Source: Chenopodium formosanum
Lineage: Eukaryota > Streptophyta > Magnoliopsida > Caryophyllales > Amaranthaceae
NCBI GenBank assembly: GCA_024500155.1
Contig: CM044874.1
Span: forward strand, 8,261,001-8,325,000
Reading direction: 5' to 3'
Length of the DNA: 64,000 nucleotides
This document shows, in pieces, positions 23,273 to 35,120 of this stretch; positions within the stretch are counted from its first letter, which is position 1, and the number at the start of each line of letters is the position of its first letter. The translations under genes were made by a program, and so were the position numbers. The notes under the pieces are model-generated. The model made no database searches. It was not told where the DNA came from and saw nothing but the letters and a program-made list of their open reading frames with translations.

Positions 23273-25216
23273 TGTAGACACCCATTTGTGTCTCCCCAAA
23301 ACCAAACCTAGTGATGAGTGTCTTTCACGTCGAATCGTAATCGAATGAAACGAAAGTGTGGAAAGGTCTAGTGTTGCGGAAAGTTTTATTTCTTTTCTTT
23401 TCTCTTCTCTCTGTTTTTAAAAACTTTATTTTAAGAAAACAGCCAATCCAGTTTGGTTGGTCCATGATATGGGTTTAATAGTGGTGTAGTTGGATGGGGT
23501 TTGCAAAGACCTTTCCGACGATATATTATGAGCCCAATTTCGATGAATATTGAGGAATTTATGGCCAATTTACTAAACTGGGCCCGGTTTGAATTTTAAG
23601 TACGGCCCAATGATCTAGGGGAGGGCTTAATATGATTTATCATTCCTAATGTAATTAGGGATGGTTTTGGTCGTCTAGAACATTCTAGAAGGTTTTATCA
23701 TTCTTAATTCAATTAGGATTCTTTAGAGTTTTAATTAGATCGAATAGCATTTTCAGTTGGAATTATATTATTTTATCTTCCAGTACGGGAATTTTATCAG
23801 AATTTCGAAAACGCGTTAAAAGCCGGTTTGGCGTCCAACCCCAGGCCTTGGCGCCTGGAACCAGGATTAGCGCCAGACGCCAGTCACTGGCGCCTGGCGC
23901 TAGCCACAGGTCCTGGCGCCAATAAGCCAGGGCTGGCGCCAAGTTGTTTTTGCAATCTTCAGACTCTGTTTTGATAAATTATCTTTTTTGGATGATTTTC
24001 TCTATAAATATCGTATCAAAAACTCCGTTTTAAAGGAAGGATTATGATCTATCATTCACCAACTCTCATCAAGATTTTCTTGATTATTCTCTTTCTCTCT
24101 CTTTTTCTAAACTAGCCTTTTCTCAAATACAAAATTCCGCATTCACAAGATCTTGATACACCTAGCCATATTCGAAGTTGTCTTCGCCCTACACATGAAA
24201 GGTTTAATTTCTGAGGGTTTGGTCCCAAATCTCTATTTCAATTATTTTATTTAATTGTTTTGATTATTATTTTCCTTGAAGTTACTAACGTGTGTATTTT
24301 GTTATTAGAAAGAGGTACGAGGCATCAAAGTAAGTGCTTTAAGTGATTAATTGATATTATGATGTAGAAATCATGCTTAGGTTGTTATTATGATTCCTAA
24401 TGTTATGTTAGGGCGTTTTGATCTTCCTAGTATCATGTCTAGGGTATTTTTAATATCAAATATGATTCCTGCGATGTCTTTTATTCTCTTTCAAATATTT
24501 ATGATTGTTAGTATCATGTTAGGGCTAAAGATTTGATTTTTATTGCTTAGTGACATGCTAGGGTTTGTTATTAATCTTGTTAGTATCATGCTTAGGATCT
24601 TGCTATGCTTTAGCATGATTATAATTATAATTTATGATTATCATTATGATTGATACAATTATTGTTCATTATTATTATTGATTATATTGCTTGATATTTA
24701 TTATTTATTGCTTGATCACCTTTTATTGCATGTTTAAAGGGAATTTGGTATTTGCAACCACGCTTAATAAGATATTAATAATCTTGTTAGGTTAATTGTG
24801 ATTTTAAATTCAAGTGATCGCCAATAATAGTTTATTTGTGCATTATGTTCAACCAACATAGATTAAACAGGTTTAGGGTTAATCCTATTGATTGCATGTT
24901 AATCAGAAAGAGCACATGAATACGAGCAGAATAAAGTAGAGGCCTATTATTAGGGCAGGTTCAATCTCTTTTAGGTTGGATTTGTACCTTCATCCCCGAA
25001 CCCTTATTTGGTTCATGACCTTATGGAGTTGACGATCTCTTGGATCGTTAAGGGCTGTAATCTTCACCTCGTGATAGTTTACAAGTTCCTTAAAAAAACT
25101 TGTTGGCGACTCTTTTGCTCTATCTTCTTCCCTTTTGGACGCCACCGTACTTTAGTGTATGATCACAGTGGGGTTCAAGCTAGTGGGATTTTAAAGGCTT
25201 GAAATTATTCCCTACA
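23273..25216 (+). repeat. 5' LTR of the LARD
   Basis: It starts TGTAGACACCC and ends CCTACA. It contains a GGCGCC-rich palindromic cluster at about 23829-23945 and a TATAAATA box at about 24003. Confidence 0.95.
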
Positions 25217-25221
25217 GTTTT

Positions 25222-25239
25222 TGGCGACTCCACTGGGGA
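25222..25239 (+). other. primer-binding site, tRNA-Arg type
   Basis: TGGCGACTCCACTGGGGA lies five bases after the LTR. It is complementary to what I recall as the 3' end of a plant tRNA-Arg plus CCA. This primer is typical of the Tat/Ogre lineage. Confidence 0.75.
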
Positions 25240-25522
25240 GGATTTCTATTTTAATTCCTGAATTTGTTTCGGCAATGATTTAGAATGAGTGGATGAGACT
25301 CGAAAAGTTCTAAGTATTTCATGTGCGTAATTTTGATTAACATTGTGGCATATGCATAAAAAGGTTCTCATGGGAAAGACCATCCGTAATGAGTCAAAAA
25401 CATAGGATTTTACACGTAGGAAATTTGAGAAATGTCTTTCACAACTAGGACTGAAATAACACCGCGCGAAACTGGATGATTTTATTGAGCACAGAAATCT
25501 GCTGAGGCATGTGGGAAGTAGC

Positions 25523-26373
25523 GTCAGGGGCCAGAGCTTGGCGCCATACTTTTAGCCGTAGCGCCAGACGCCAGTATTGGCGCCAGGCGCTACAGTTAAA
25601 AGTTGGCGCCAGTCTCTGTTTGTTGGCGCCAATTTCCCCCAATACCGAGCCAGAAATATGCGTTCTAATTTCGACCGGTTTTTCGTATTGTTTGCTCGAT
25701 CCTACTTCTTGATTGAATTTTTTCTCACTTTTCTGAAACCCATATGTGTTCTACATATGGACATAACCCTCTGGGAATTCATGCTCTATCTACCCGATTA
25801 AACGCTCCTGGCAACAAAGGGTACATCTGAGAGGTTAAATTGACCAAACCATGGAAGCGAGTTTTTCTAAAAAAACTCGCGGTGTTCTATCCACACGCGT
25901 TAACCCTTTACGGTTAGGCTTCTACGCGGTGCATCTGAACAATTAACCATGGACCCTGTTTGACTAAACCATATCCCGAACTTTAGAGAACTAGAGTCAT
26001 GGTTAGGTTGCGAACTCATTGCATCATATTGTGCCTACTTGACTAATTGTGCATTATTTGTTGTGCATCTTATGCTCCTCTTAACCGTTTGTTGATTTGT
26101 GTTGAGATTATAATTAATGACTTAAAGAACTTTGCCTAATTAATTAATTAATTAATTCGAGTTAATAAAGTCTTTTTTCTCTTCTTTTAATCGGAATTGA
26201 CCTAGAAAGACTTTAGGCATACCCCAGTTGGCTAATAATACCGAAAACAGTCCCGGATTGAAGCTCCAAAATTGGTGCCAAAATTTAAACAGTAGCGCCA
26301 CTGTATGGTGTGTAGCGCCAGACATTTACTAAAAAGTCTGGCGCCAATCACCCTATTGTGACGCCAGTCCTGT
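25523..26373 (+). repeat. internal GGCGCC palindromic clusters of the LARD
   Basis: Two clusters (about 25523-25636 and 26275-26373) repeat words such as TTGGCGCCA and AGCGCCAGACGCCAG, the same words as in the LTR cluster. The equivalent places in the older relative (6288-6400 and 6910-7060) instead carry GTGTCACGGC-type words. Confidence 0.8.
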
Positions 26374-28814
26374 CGCTTGGCCGACAGTTCGGATTATTTG
26401 TCGAGTCATCACCTAGGGTTTAATTAACCAGTTTGCTAATTAATTCGGTTAATTTTAACTATCAATAACACCTCGTCAAGTCATTAATCGAGTCTTGGTC
26501 ACATAGTCTAGCTACATGGTCATGACACGAGTCTTAACATGTCACCTACATTCACTAGTCTTAGCACACACTTTGAGTACACATCACCATGGCCATGTCT
26601 TAGGTTCATGCATGAGTCGGTGTTTTCCGTCGTTTAAGTTGGGGGTACATTCTATCCCTAATTCTTCATATCCCTCCACCTCCATCATTTTTTTCTTTTT
26701 TCACTTTCTATTCCATCTTTCTTCACTTCTTCCATCCATGTGTGTTGAATCGAATTTGAGTCATATGATTGACAAACAAAAAAATGAGGGTAATGATGAA
26801 ACAACACAAGACAAGAGGCGAGCTTCAAAGAAAAGATTTCATGACCTCTTTTTCTATTTCTTTTTCATTTTTTCCTCTCCCCAATAAGTCTAGCATAGGC
26901 ACCTTTCTTTTCCCTTAGATTATTTTTTGTAGATTCTCAATTTATTTTCTTTTAATAAAAGTGAGCATTTAATTCCTTGCATATGATCATCACACTGCAT
27001 TAAGCACAAGGTATACTAATGATTTGAGGCACTCCTTGTAGCCACATCATATCTCCTTTCGCCCTTCAATTATGCAATCCTTTCTTCATAAACCACTTTG
27101 AGCTTCGTCTAACAATAGACCTTTCTTTTTTCAACCTACATCTACCTAACCTTGAGATGGGATGGTGTGCAACTTTTGCAATTCTAAAAAAAAGCTTGAG
27201 TAATTCAAAAAATAGCAAAAAATAAACAATAATAAAAAACGAAAACAAGTGTACAAAAGGGCAAGTGTTCCAATGTCTTTGATGTGAATATATCTTCGAT
27301 AAGAACACGTCTCAGATTGCATCTCTTATCGAGTGCTCGGTACCGTGCCTGAGAAACATGAATGTCAAGTGAGTGATAGACCGCATGATCGAGATTGCCC
27401 ACACTTATTAAAATAAAATAAATGCTAAAGCAAAAGAAAGAGCTAAAAAAAAAAGGAGTAGAAAACCTCAAGCATGAAAATACAAAGATTCAGAAGCAAG
27501 GTTGCACACCTTGGGGGCTTGTCTAGGGTCTTGAGCCTTTATCCCCTTCTTCTATAACCTTTAGCCTAACCACGTTACAACCCTTAAAAAGACCTTTTTG
27601 AGGTATACACACTTGTGCGAGGTTTGGCTAGAGCTATGTTCGGCCTGATTCCTAACGGATACGTAGGCAACCTCACATCGAGGTGCGGCCGTAATAAAAA
27701 TGCATTCATATTCACATTCACACACTTACACCATGATCATATCAAGGGATCTCTTGTGCTCATCCCTATTCACTTTGAGCTAGACTTGGGGGCTTGATCC
27801 CTACATCATTAGCTTACCTAGCCTAAGAGTCACCACCATTTGACTCTTTTAATAAATAATATCTTTTCACACACTTAGCTCTTTCGGCCTAACTTTAGTG
27901 TCACTATCACACACATCACGCATACATGACCAAATATATTTCCCTTAGGAACCCTTTGTCATGAAATCTTAACGCTGAAGCATGCTTCATCAAAATCACT
28001 CATAATTATCATTGCATCACGAAGTATGAAGTACTTAGCCTCCGTGCCTAAGTTACCCAAATACTTTCATCATTGAGTCAACAGTTGAGATAGCCTAGGA
28101 TGAATTAATCCTTGAACCTTGAGAGATAGTATCAAATAACATTTGACTAAGCTCATTCAACATGCATCTTCAAACTTTTGATTTTCTTTTTCACGTCTTT
28201 CTTTTTCGGGAGAAAGTCAGTACCCTCCACAAAATTGACGGAAAATTTTTGCTTTTTTGCATTATTCGAGTCGCACGATCACATTACAATGCACACACAA
28301 GTCATATACACATTGATTCATGTCGTGTCATATCACTTTGATTTGAGTCTAACACATGTGTCATTACACTTTGAGTCGAGTCAACCTCGAGTCAGTCATA
28401 TCGAGTCAAGTTTATACCTTGAGTCGTGTCAAGTCGATGAGTCAAGCAACATTAAGCCTTAGGTCAACCCTAAGATAATTAAAAATATTGGCAAAGTTCT
28501 ATAGTAAAAAATAAATACAGGTGCAGCAGAACAGGGAAGACCCTACTCCAACGCCTGGCTCCAAAAATATCTCAGCAACGACAGAGCTCGAAGCCTCTCA
28601 GAAAGGTGATTTCGACCTCATGCATCAATTTCGGGTTCCTTGGTACGCCAGTTAGCCTCTATAAGCAATTTAACATGATTAATTAGTCGGTTTGATTACA
28701 ATTGCAATAAGTGATCGACCTGACGAAAAATCGTCTCACTTAGCTTAAGCGCCTAAGTATTGGCTCATTAAAAGCACCAAAGCATCGGTTCAAAAAACAA
28801 GCACTTAAACGAAA

Positions 28815-29590
28815 ATATTTCCAAATATGGATTGTCGCGCATTCTTATTAAACGACAAAGTTTTCCAAAAATTGGATTGTCACCCCCAACTGACAATATT
28901 TCCAAAAATGGATTGTCGTGCATCTTCTTCAACGACAATTTTTCCAAGATTGGATTGTCATCTCTGGCAAAGTTTCCAAGCGTGGATTGTCGTGCTCCTT
29001 CTTTTATTGGCAAGTTTTTCCAAGTTCGGATTGTCATACAGTCGTCGGCTCGTTGGCAAGTTTTCCGAGATTGGATTGTCATACACCCAGTTCCCAATAG
29101 CAAAATTTCCCAAAGGATTGTTGTAGGTTTCTATTCATCATAAATATCGGCGAAAGTTCCTCAACGTGGATTGTCATTCATTTTAGCAAGTGGCAAATTT
29201 TCCCGAAGTGGATTGTCGGTCGACTCTTTTTTGCAAATGTTCCAAGACGCGGATTGTCAATAGTGGCAATATTTTCCCAAGAGGATTGTCGCATACCGTT
29301 GGCAAATTTCCAAGGTGGATTGCTTTCAAGAGTTATATTCCAAGATGTGGATTGTCAATCGTAGCAAAGTTCTTATGAAAGATTGTTACGAAGCATTGGC
29401 AACTTTTCCAAAAATTGGATTTTGACAAATTTTCTGAGATACGGATTGTCGCTTCATCGTGGCAACATTTCCAAGGATGGATTGTTACGAAGCATTGACA
29501 ACTTTCCCTAAATCGGATTGTCATACATCATACAAGAGTTGTGTTGGCAACTATTCCCAAAAGAAAAGAGGATTGTCGTTACAGCAAAAG
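28815..29590 (+). repeat. degenerate tandem array, core GGATTGTC
   Basis: About 20 copies of a unit containing TTTTCCAAG..TGGATTGTC follow one another at roughly 30-60 bp spacing. Units vary in length and between-core sequence. Frames through it stay open by chance, because the unit has few stops. Confidence 0.85.
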
Positions 29591-29707
29591 CACCGACATA
29601 CTGGTTCACAAGCAGCAAAGCGCCGACGTACTGGCATAGCAGCATTAAACGAGCAGTGATCTTTTCGAAGACTATCACAACAGGAAAAAGAAGCTCTTTG
29701 TTCAGAG

Positions 29708-29945
29708 ACGAGTGAACATCGAAACAGCAAGGTGGCGTTCCCTAGATTGTGGAGAGTTGTCACAAACGGATGGAGATTGTTTCAAGAGAAATAATCTTCG
29801 ATGGTATTCCCTAGGATGTGGAATATTATCAATGCGGATGAGGATTGTTTCAAGAGAAGCAATCTTCGATAGTATTCCCTTGGACGTGGAATATTATCAT
29901 TGTGGAGGAGGATAGTTTCAGGCGAAGCAATCTTCTTATTGGAAG
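29708..29945 (+). repeat. 68-bp tandem repeat, about 3 copies
   Basis: ATTGTTTCAAGAGAA starts units at 29776 and 29844, and a diverged form starts at 29912. Each contains TATTCCCT..GA(T/C)GTGGAATATTATC. A partial copy precedes the first. Confidence 0.85.
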
Positions 29946-30225
29946 CAGTTACGGGCGTAGCGGTTTTCAAGCGGGATGGCATTCTCTAGCTTGTAGAAGG
30001 TCATCAAAACAACAGGATACAGCAACAAATCGGTTACTTTCAGAGACGTGTGCTCGACGGTGCAAGATACGCGTTTCTTAACTCTTTTATTTGTTTAACT
30101 AATGCTAGTTTTGAAGGTATAGGCGTTACAAGATTGATTTAGGATCGCAGAACGTTCTGAATCATTCTCCGTCCCTATCGCTACTTTGACTTTCGTTTTC
30201 GAAACTTGCATTTCTCCAAACTCAG

Positions 30226-30241
30226 TCAAAGTGGGGGCTTC
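30226..30241 (+). other. polypurine tract of the LARD
   Basis: A G5 run within AAAGTGGGGGCTTC lies directly before the 3' LTR. Confidence 0.65.
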
Positions 30242-32186
30242 TGTAGACACCCATTTGTGTCTCCCCAAAACCAAACCCAGTGATGAGTGCCTTTCACGTC
30301 GAATCGTAATCGAATGAAACGAAAGTGTGGAAAGGTCTAGTGTTGCGGAAAGTTTTATTTCTTTTCTTTTCTCTTCTCTCTGTTTTTAAAAACTTTATTT
30401 TAAGAAAACAGCCAATCCAGTTTGGTTGGTCCATGATATGGGTTTAATAGTGGTGTAGTTGGATGGGGTTTGCAAAGACCTTTCCGACGATATATTATGA
30501 GCCCAATTTCGATGAATATTGAGGAATTTATGGCCAATTTACTAAACTGGGCCCGGTTTGAATTTTAAGTACGGCCCAATGATCTAGGGGAGGGCTTAAT
30601 ATGATTTATAATTCCTAATGTAATTAGGGATGGTTTTGGTCTTCTAGAACATTCTAGAAGGTTTTATCATTCTTAATTCAATTAGGATTCTTTAGAGTTT
30701 TAATTAGATCGAATAGCATTTTCAGTTGGAATTATATTATTTTATCTTCCAGTACGTGAATTTTATCAGAATTTCGAAAACGCGTTAAAAGCCGGTTTGG
30801 CGTCCAACCCCAGGCCTTGGCGCCTGGAACCAGGATTAGCGCCAGACGCCAGTCATTGGCGCCTGGCGCTAGCCACAGGTCCTGGCGCCAATAAGCCAGG
30901 GCTGGCGCCAAGTTGTTTTTGCAATCTTCAGACTCTGTTTTGATAAATTATCTTTTTTGGCTGATTTTCTCTATAAATATCGTATCAAAAACTCCGTTTT
31001 AAAGGACGGATTATGATCTATCATTCACCAACTCTCATCAAGATTTTCTTGATTATTCTCTCTCTCTCTCTTTTTCTAAACTAGCCTTTTCTCAAATACA
31101 AAATTCCGCATTCACAAGATCTTGATACACCTAGCCATATTCGAAGTTGCCTTCGCCCTACACGTGAAAGGTTTAATTTCTGAGGGTTTGGTCCCAAATC
31201 TCTATTTCAATTATTTTATTTAATTGTTTTGATTATTATTTTCCTTGAAGTTACTAACGTGTGTATTTTGTTATTAGAAAGAGGTACGAGGCATCAAAGT
31301 AAGTGCTTTAATTGATTAATTGATATTATGATGTAGAAATCATGCTTAGGTTGTTATTATGATTCCTAATGTTATGTTAGGGCGTTTTGATCTTCCTAGT
31401 ATCATGTCTAGGGTATTTTTAATATCAAATATGATTCCTGCGATGTCTTTTATTCTCTTTCAAATATTTATGATTGTTAGTATCATGTTAGGGCTAAAGA
31501 TTTGATTTTTATTGCTTAGTGACATGCTAGGGTTTGTTATTAATCTTGTTAGTATCATGTCTAGGATCTTGCTATGCTTTAGCATGATTATAATTATAAT
31601 TTATGATTATCATTATGATTGATACAATTATTGTTCATGATTATTATTGATTATGTTGCTTGATATTTATTATTTATTGCTTGATCACCTTTTATTGCAT
31701 GTTTAAAGGGAATTTGGTATTTGCAACCACGCTTAATAAGATAATTAATAATCTTGTTAGGTTAATTGTGATTTTAAATTCAAGTGATCGCCAATAATAG
31801 TTTATTTGTGCATTATGTTCAACCAACATAAATTAAACAGGTTTAGGGTTAATCCTATTGATTGCATGTTAATCAGAAAGCACACATGAATACGAGCAGA
31901 ATAAAGTAGAGGCCTATTATTAGGGCAGGTTCAATCTCTTTTAGGTTGGATTTGTACCTTCATCCCCGAACCCTTATTTGGTTCATGACCTTATGGAGTT
32001 GACGATCTCTTGGATCGTTAAGGGGTGTAACCTTCACCTCGTGATGGTTTACAAATTCCTTAAAAAAACTTGTTGGCGACTCTTTTGCTCTATCTTCTTC
32101 CCTTTTGGACGCCACCGTAATTTAGTGTATGATCACAGTGGGGTTCAAGCTAGTGGGATTTTAAAGGCTTGAAATTATTCCCTACA
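30242..32186 (+). repeat. 3' LTR of the LARD
   Basis: It is nearly identical to the 5' LTR over its full length, and AATAT follows at 32187. Confidence 0.95.
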
Positions 32187-33421
32187 AATATCTTATTATA
32201 TTTTAAGGGAAATAAAAGTTTTGGCAGGAAAGTTTTAGTTGTGAACGTGACATGTGTACTTATGGGATTTTTTTTTTGGTAATTACTTTAGTGTATAGTA
32301 CTAGTTTAGCTTCCTTACGATGTACGGTTTAACAAAAAAACACACACACACAAATTGATTAATAAATACAAATTTATTAAAATAAAACAATTGTACGAAG
32401 TATTACATTGAATATTAATCAAAATCGTAAAATAAAAGAATCAATAATAACCGCACACATTAAAAAAATAAGCGAAAATTTAAATATTAAAATAATGATG
32501 GAGGCATAAAAACTTAAGAAAGAGGGGACAAAACAACACAATTGAGAAAGAAGAAAAGCAATAATTAAGGGTTTCAATAATCAGGGGAAATGGAAATATT
32601 CTTGAATTTGAGATTGGTAAATATCTAATAAGGAGTACTATTTTTTAGGCATAATAGATGGAAGGATTTAACACAAAAGAAAAAAAAAAAAAATAAAATG
32701 ATGTCATCAATGAATTTAGGCGAGAAATTTTTTTATGAGAGCATGACATGTGTGCAATTTAGGAAGGGAATGATGTCAGCGGTTTCTACTTTAGTATTAG
32801 TTATAAATTGATTGATTGGAGTTCAAAGTAGGTACAATGACAATTAGCTTAAAAGCTTGTCATTGAAGTTGCTCTTGACTATCATTAACGGAATTTTATT
32901 TTTTTTTTATTATTTTTTTTTTTAACAGTTACGAGTATTTAACACTTTTTTTTTCACAATTAGTGCCCTACTTTGACCGAATATTTCCAATTTTTTTTTT
33001 AAGTTCTATGTTTGAGGCTTGTTTTTATACAACAAAAAAACGGGGCTGATTCTAGTTTGGTTAATTTGCTGGCGAGGTTAAAATTTATTAGTTGTAGATG
33101 TAACAAAATGTAAATGTTTATCTTAAATACAGTACTGTAATACAATACCTAACAAAAGAGGGAGCTCTATTTAATTTTCGTGACAAACAAAAATCATTAT
33201 TTAGTGACTATTTTATAAATAAATCAACAAAATATCAAATTCAGAATGATATTTTCATAGTTTAAATGCTTCCCCTCTTTTTTTATTAAATCTTTGAACG
33301 ATGATGTAATATTTCTAGGCCACGGACATGATGTGTACGATATCATTTTGGGTTGGCCTATGGGCAACCACCAACTATTTGTAAACTTTAACTTAATATT
33401 GTAATATAAGTCCCCCTCCCC

Positions 33422-33455
<34 letters not shown>

Positions 33456-34538
33456 AACATTTTCTTAAATAAATCAACATTAAAGGAACTGGCATTTAAT
33501 GAAATTATTGACTTATTCACAGAATTGTCACTAGATAAACACTTTCTTTTTTTTTTTAATTATATGAAGAAAAAAACTTGTATTTTTTCCTAACAAAGTT
33601 GTTGGTATGATTGTATGAATGTATGATGGTATAGAAGTATATATCAAGCCATCAAGACAGAGATGAATGGACCCAATGGACCAGAATTTGGCCAATTGTT
33701 TAAGGAAATAAATGTTAGCTTACCTATCTGTCATCTTGGCCATCATAGTTATTGTTTTAGGTACAAATCGTTGTTGGAACCTTTTATGAGTCTGGACCAA
33801 AATAGTTATTGTTTTAGGTACAACCGTACAAATATCTTTTATTCCAAATTTCTGTTCTAATATAAACTAATCATTAAATTATGTAATAGTCGTCAATGTT
33901 TTTCTTAAAATATAATTGTAAGGTACTGTACCAAGACAGTAGCACAGCATTACAAAGTCTTGCTTGCTTTTCAATTGTAACAAAATACAGAGTATTTCCA
34001 TTATTAAGTCCTTGCTAGAATGTTAGTACAGTAGTACCAACAGAAAAGTCAAGCCATCGTAAACTAATGTCTTTCAAGTTTCAACTGAAGGGACGTACAT
34101 ATTTCCTTAAATTTATAAATCTAATGGAATGAGTTTATTTCTTTATTAACTTATTTCCCTTAATACGTATGTACACCTTCTGTGTTTTAATAAGTGTTAC
34201 ACTTTGACCGACTTATAATTTTAAGCAATTTAATTGACTTAAATATTATAAAAGGTAAGTGGGAGGCAGTTGAAGTATTAAAAAATTGTAAAAGAAAAAT
34301 AGTGAGGTTAATAGATATGTTCTCATCAGATTAATTTCACTTCAATTCATTTCAATTTATGTTTAATGATATTACTAATGATATAAAGCCAAATTTTATA
34401 CTTGTAATCTTATATTACAACAACGACAATAATAATAATAATAATGATGATGATAATGATGTTGATGATGATGATGATGAATATTATACGGTTATCCATA
34501 TTTCACTTAGGATCAAGTTAGTTTTTAAAAAAGACCGG
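32187..34538. other. AT-rich region without recognised genes
   Basis: It contains a 33-bp poly-A run (about 33422-33454) and a MITE-like right end GAAGTTGCTCTTGA (about 32862-32876). It also has a 22-bp direct repeat, ATAGTTATTGTTTTAGGTAC plus two bases, at about 33747 and 33803, and an AAT/GAT-rich microsatellite (about 34429-34481). No credible coding region is seen. Confidence 0.5.
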
Positions 34539-35068
34539 TGTAATACCCCGTATTTTTATACGTATTTTATTTAAAATATGTATTTTATAAAGGTATTTAA
34601 ATAATTTTAATATTTTAATTATGGTATTTTAATTATTTATCCTATGTAAGTTTGGAAATATTTTGACTAAAGGAAAGTTTGTTTAATTATTTATTTTATA
34701 AAAGTTGGGGTTTTATTTTAGGAAATTATGATTTTAACAAGTTTTATTAGGAAAGGGATTATGAAAAACTAAAAGAGGAAAGTTTAGGGTAAAAGGGTGG
34801 TAGAGAAGGGGTATAAATATCCCTTTTATGAGGCAAATCAACTTTGCCCAAAGTGGAGAAAACCCAAGGTAATTTTATCTCCCTTTTCTCCTTATTTTTC
34901 TTCTTTCTTTTTTTTTCTCTCTGTCTTTCCCCTTTCCCTTTTGTTTTCGCACCACCACCACCGGTGGGCCGCCGACCACCAGCCACCCAGTCGGCAGTAG
35001 CGGCAACCACCAGTGCTGGCAGCAGCCGGCAGTGGCGCTGGCCTGCTGTCGGCAGTCCCGGTTTTCGG

Positions 35069-35120
<52 letters not shown>

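Larger units (their letters stand above)
23273..32186 (+). mobile_element. complete non-coding LTR retrotransposon (LARD), Tat-like
   Basis: Two LTRs (23273-25216 and 30242-32186) bound a 5.0-kb internal region. The target duplication AATAT is perfect (23268-23272 and 32187-32191). A tRNA-Arg-type PBS follows the 5' LTR and a G-rich tract precedes the 3' LTR. No gag or pol frame survives; the longest open frames are short and repeat-derived. It therefore fits the LARD class and would need proteins from another element. By eye the LTRs differ at about 22 positions plus small indels, roughly 1 percent, so the insertion is fairly young. Internal landmarks match 6066-9860, where a gag remnant is still present, so this copy descends from a Tat-like parent that lost its genes. 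Confidence 0.9.

Noticed and set aside
25008..25202. 64-codon frame repeated at 31978-32172
   Set aside because: It is present only because the LTRs are duplicated. The related LTRs at 42180 and 5800 do not keep it open.
28768..29143. Overlapping open frames in all forward frames with Cys-His-rich peptides (LDCH, MDCRA)
   Set aside because: They look zinc-finger-like but come from the GGATTGTC tandem array. All three frames stay open equally.
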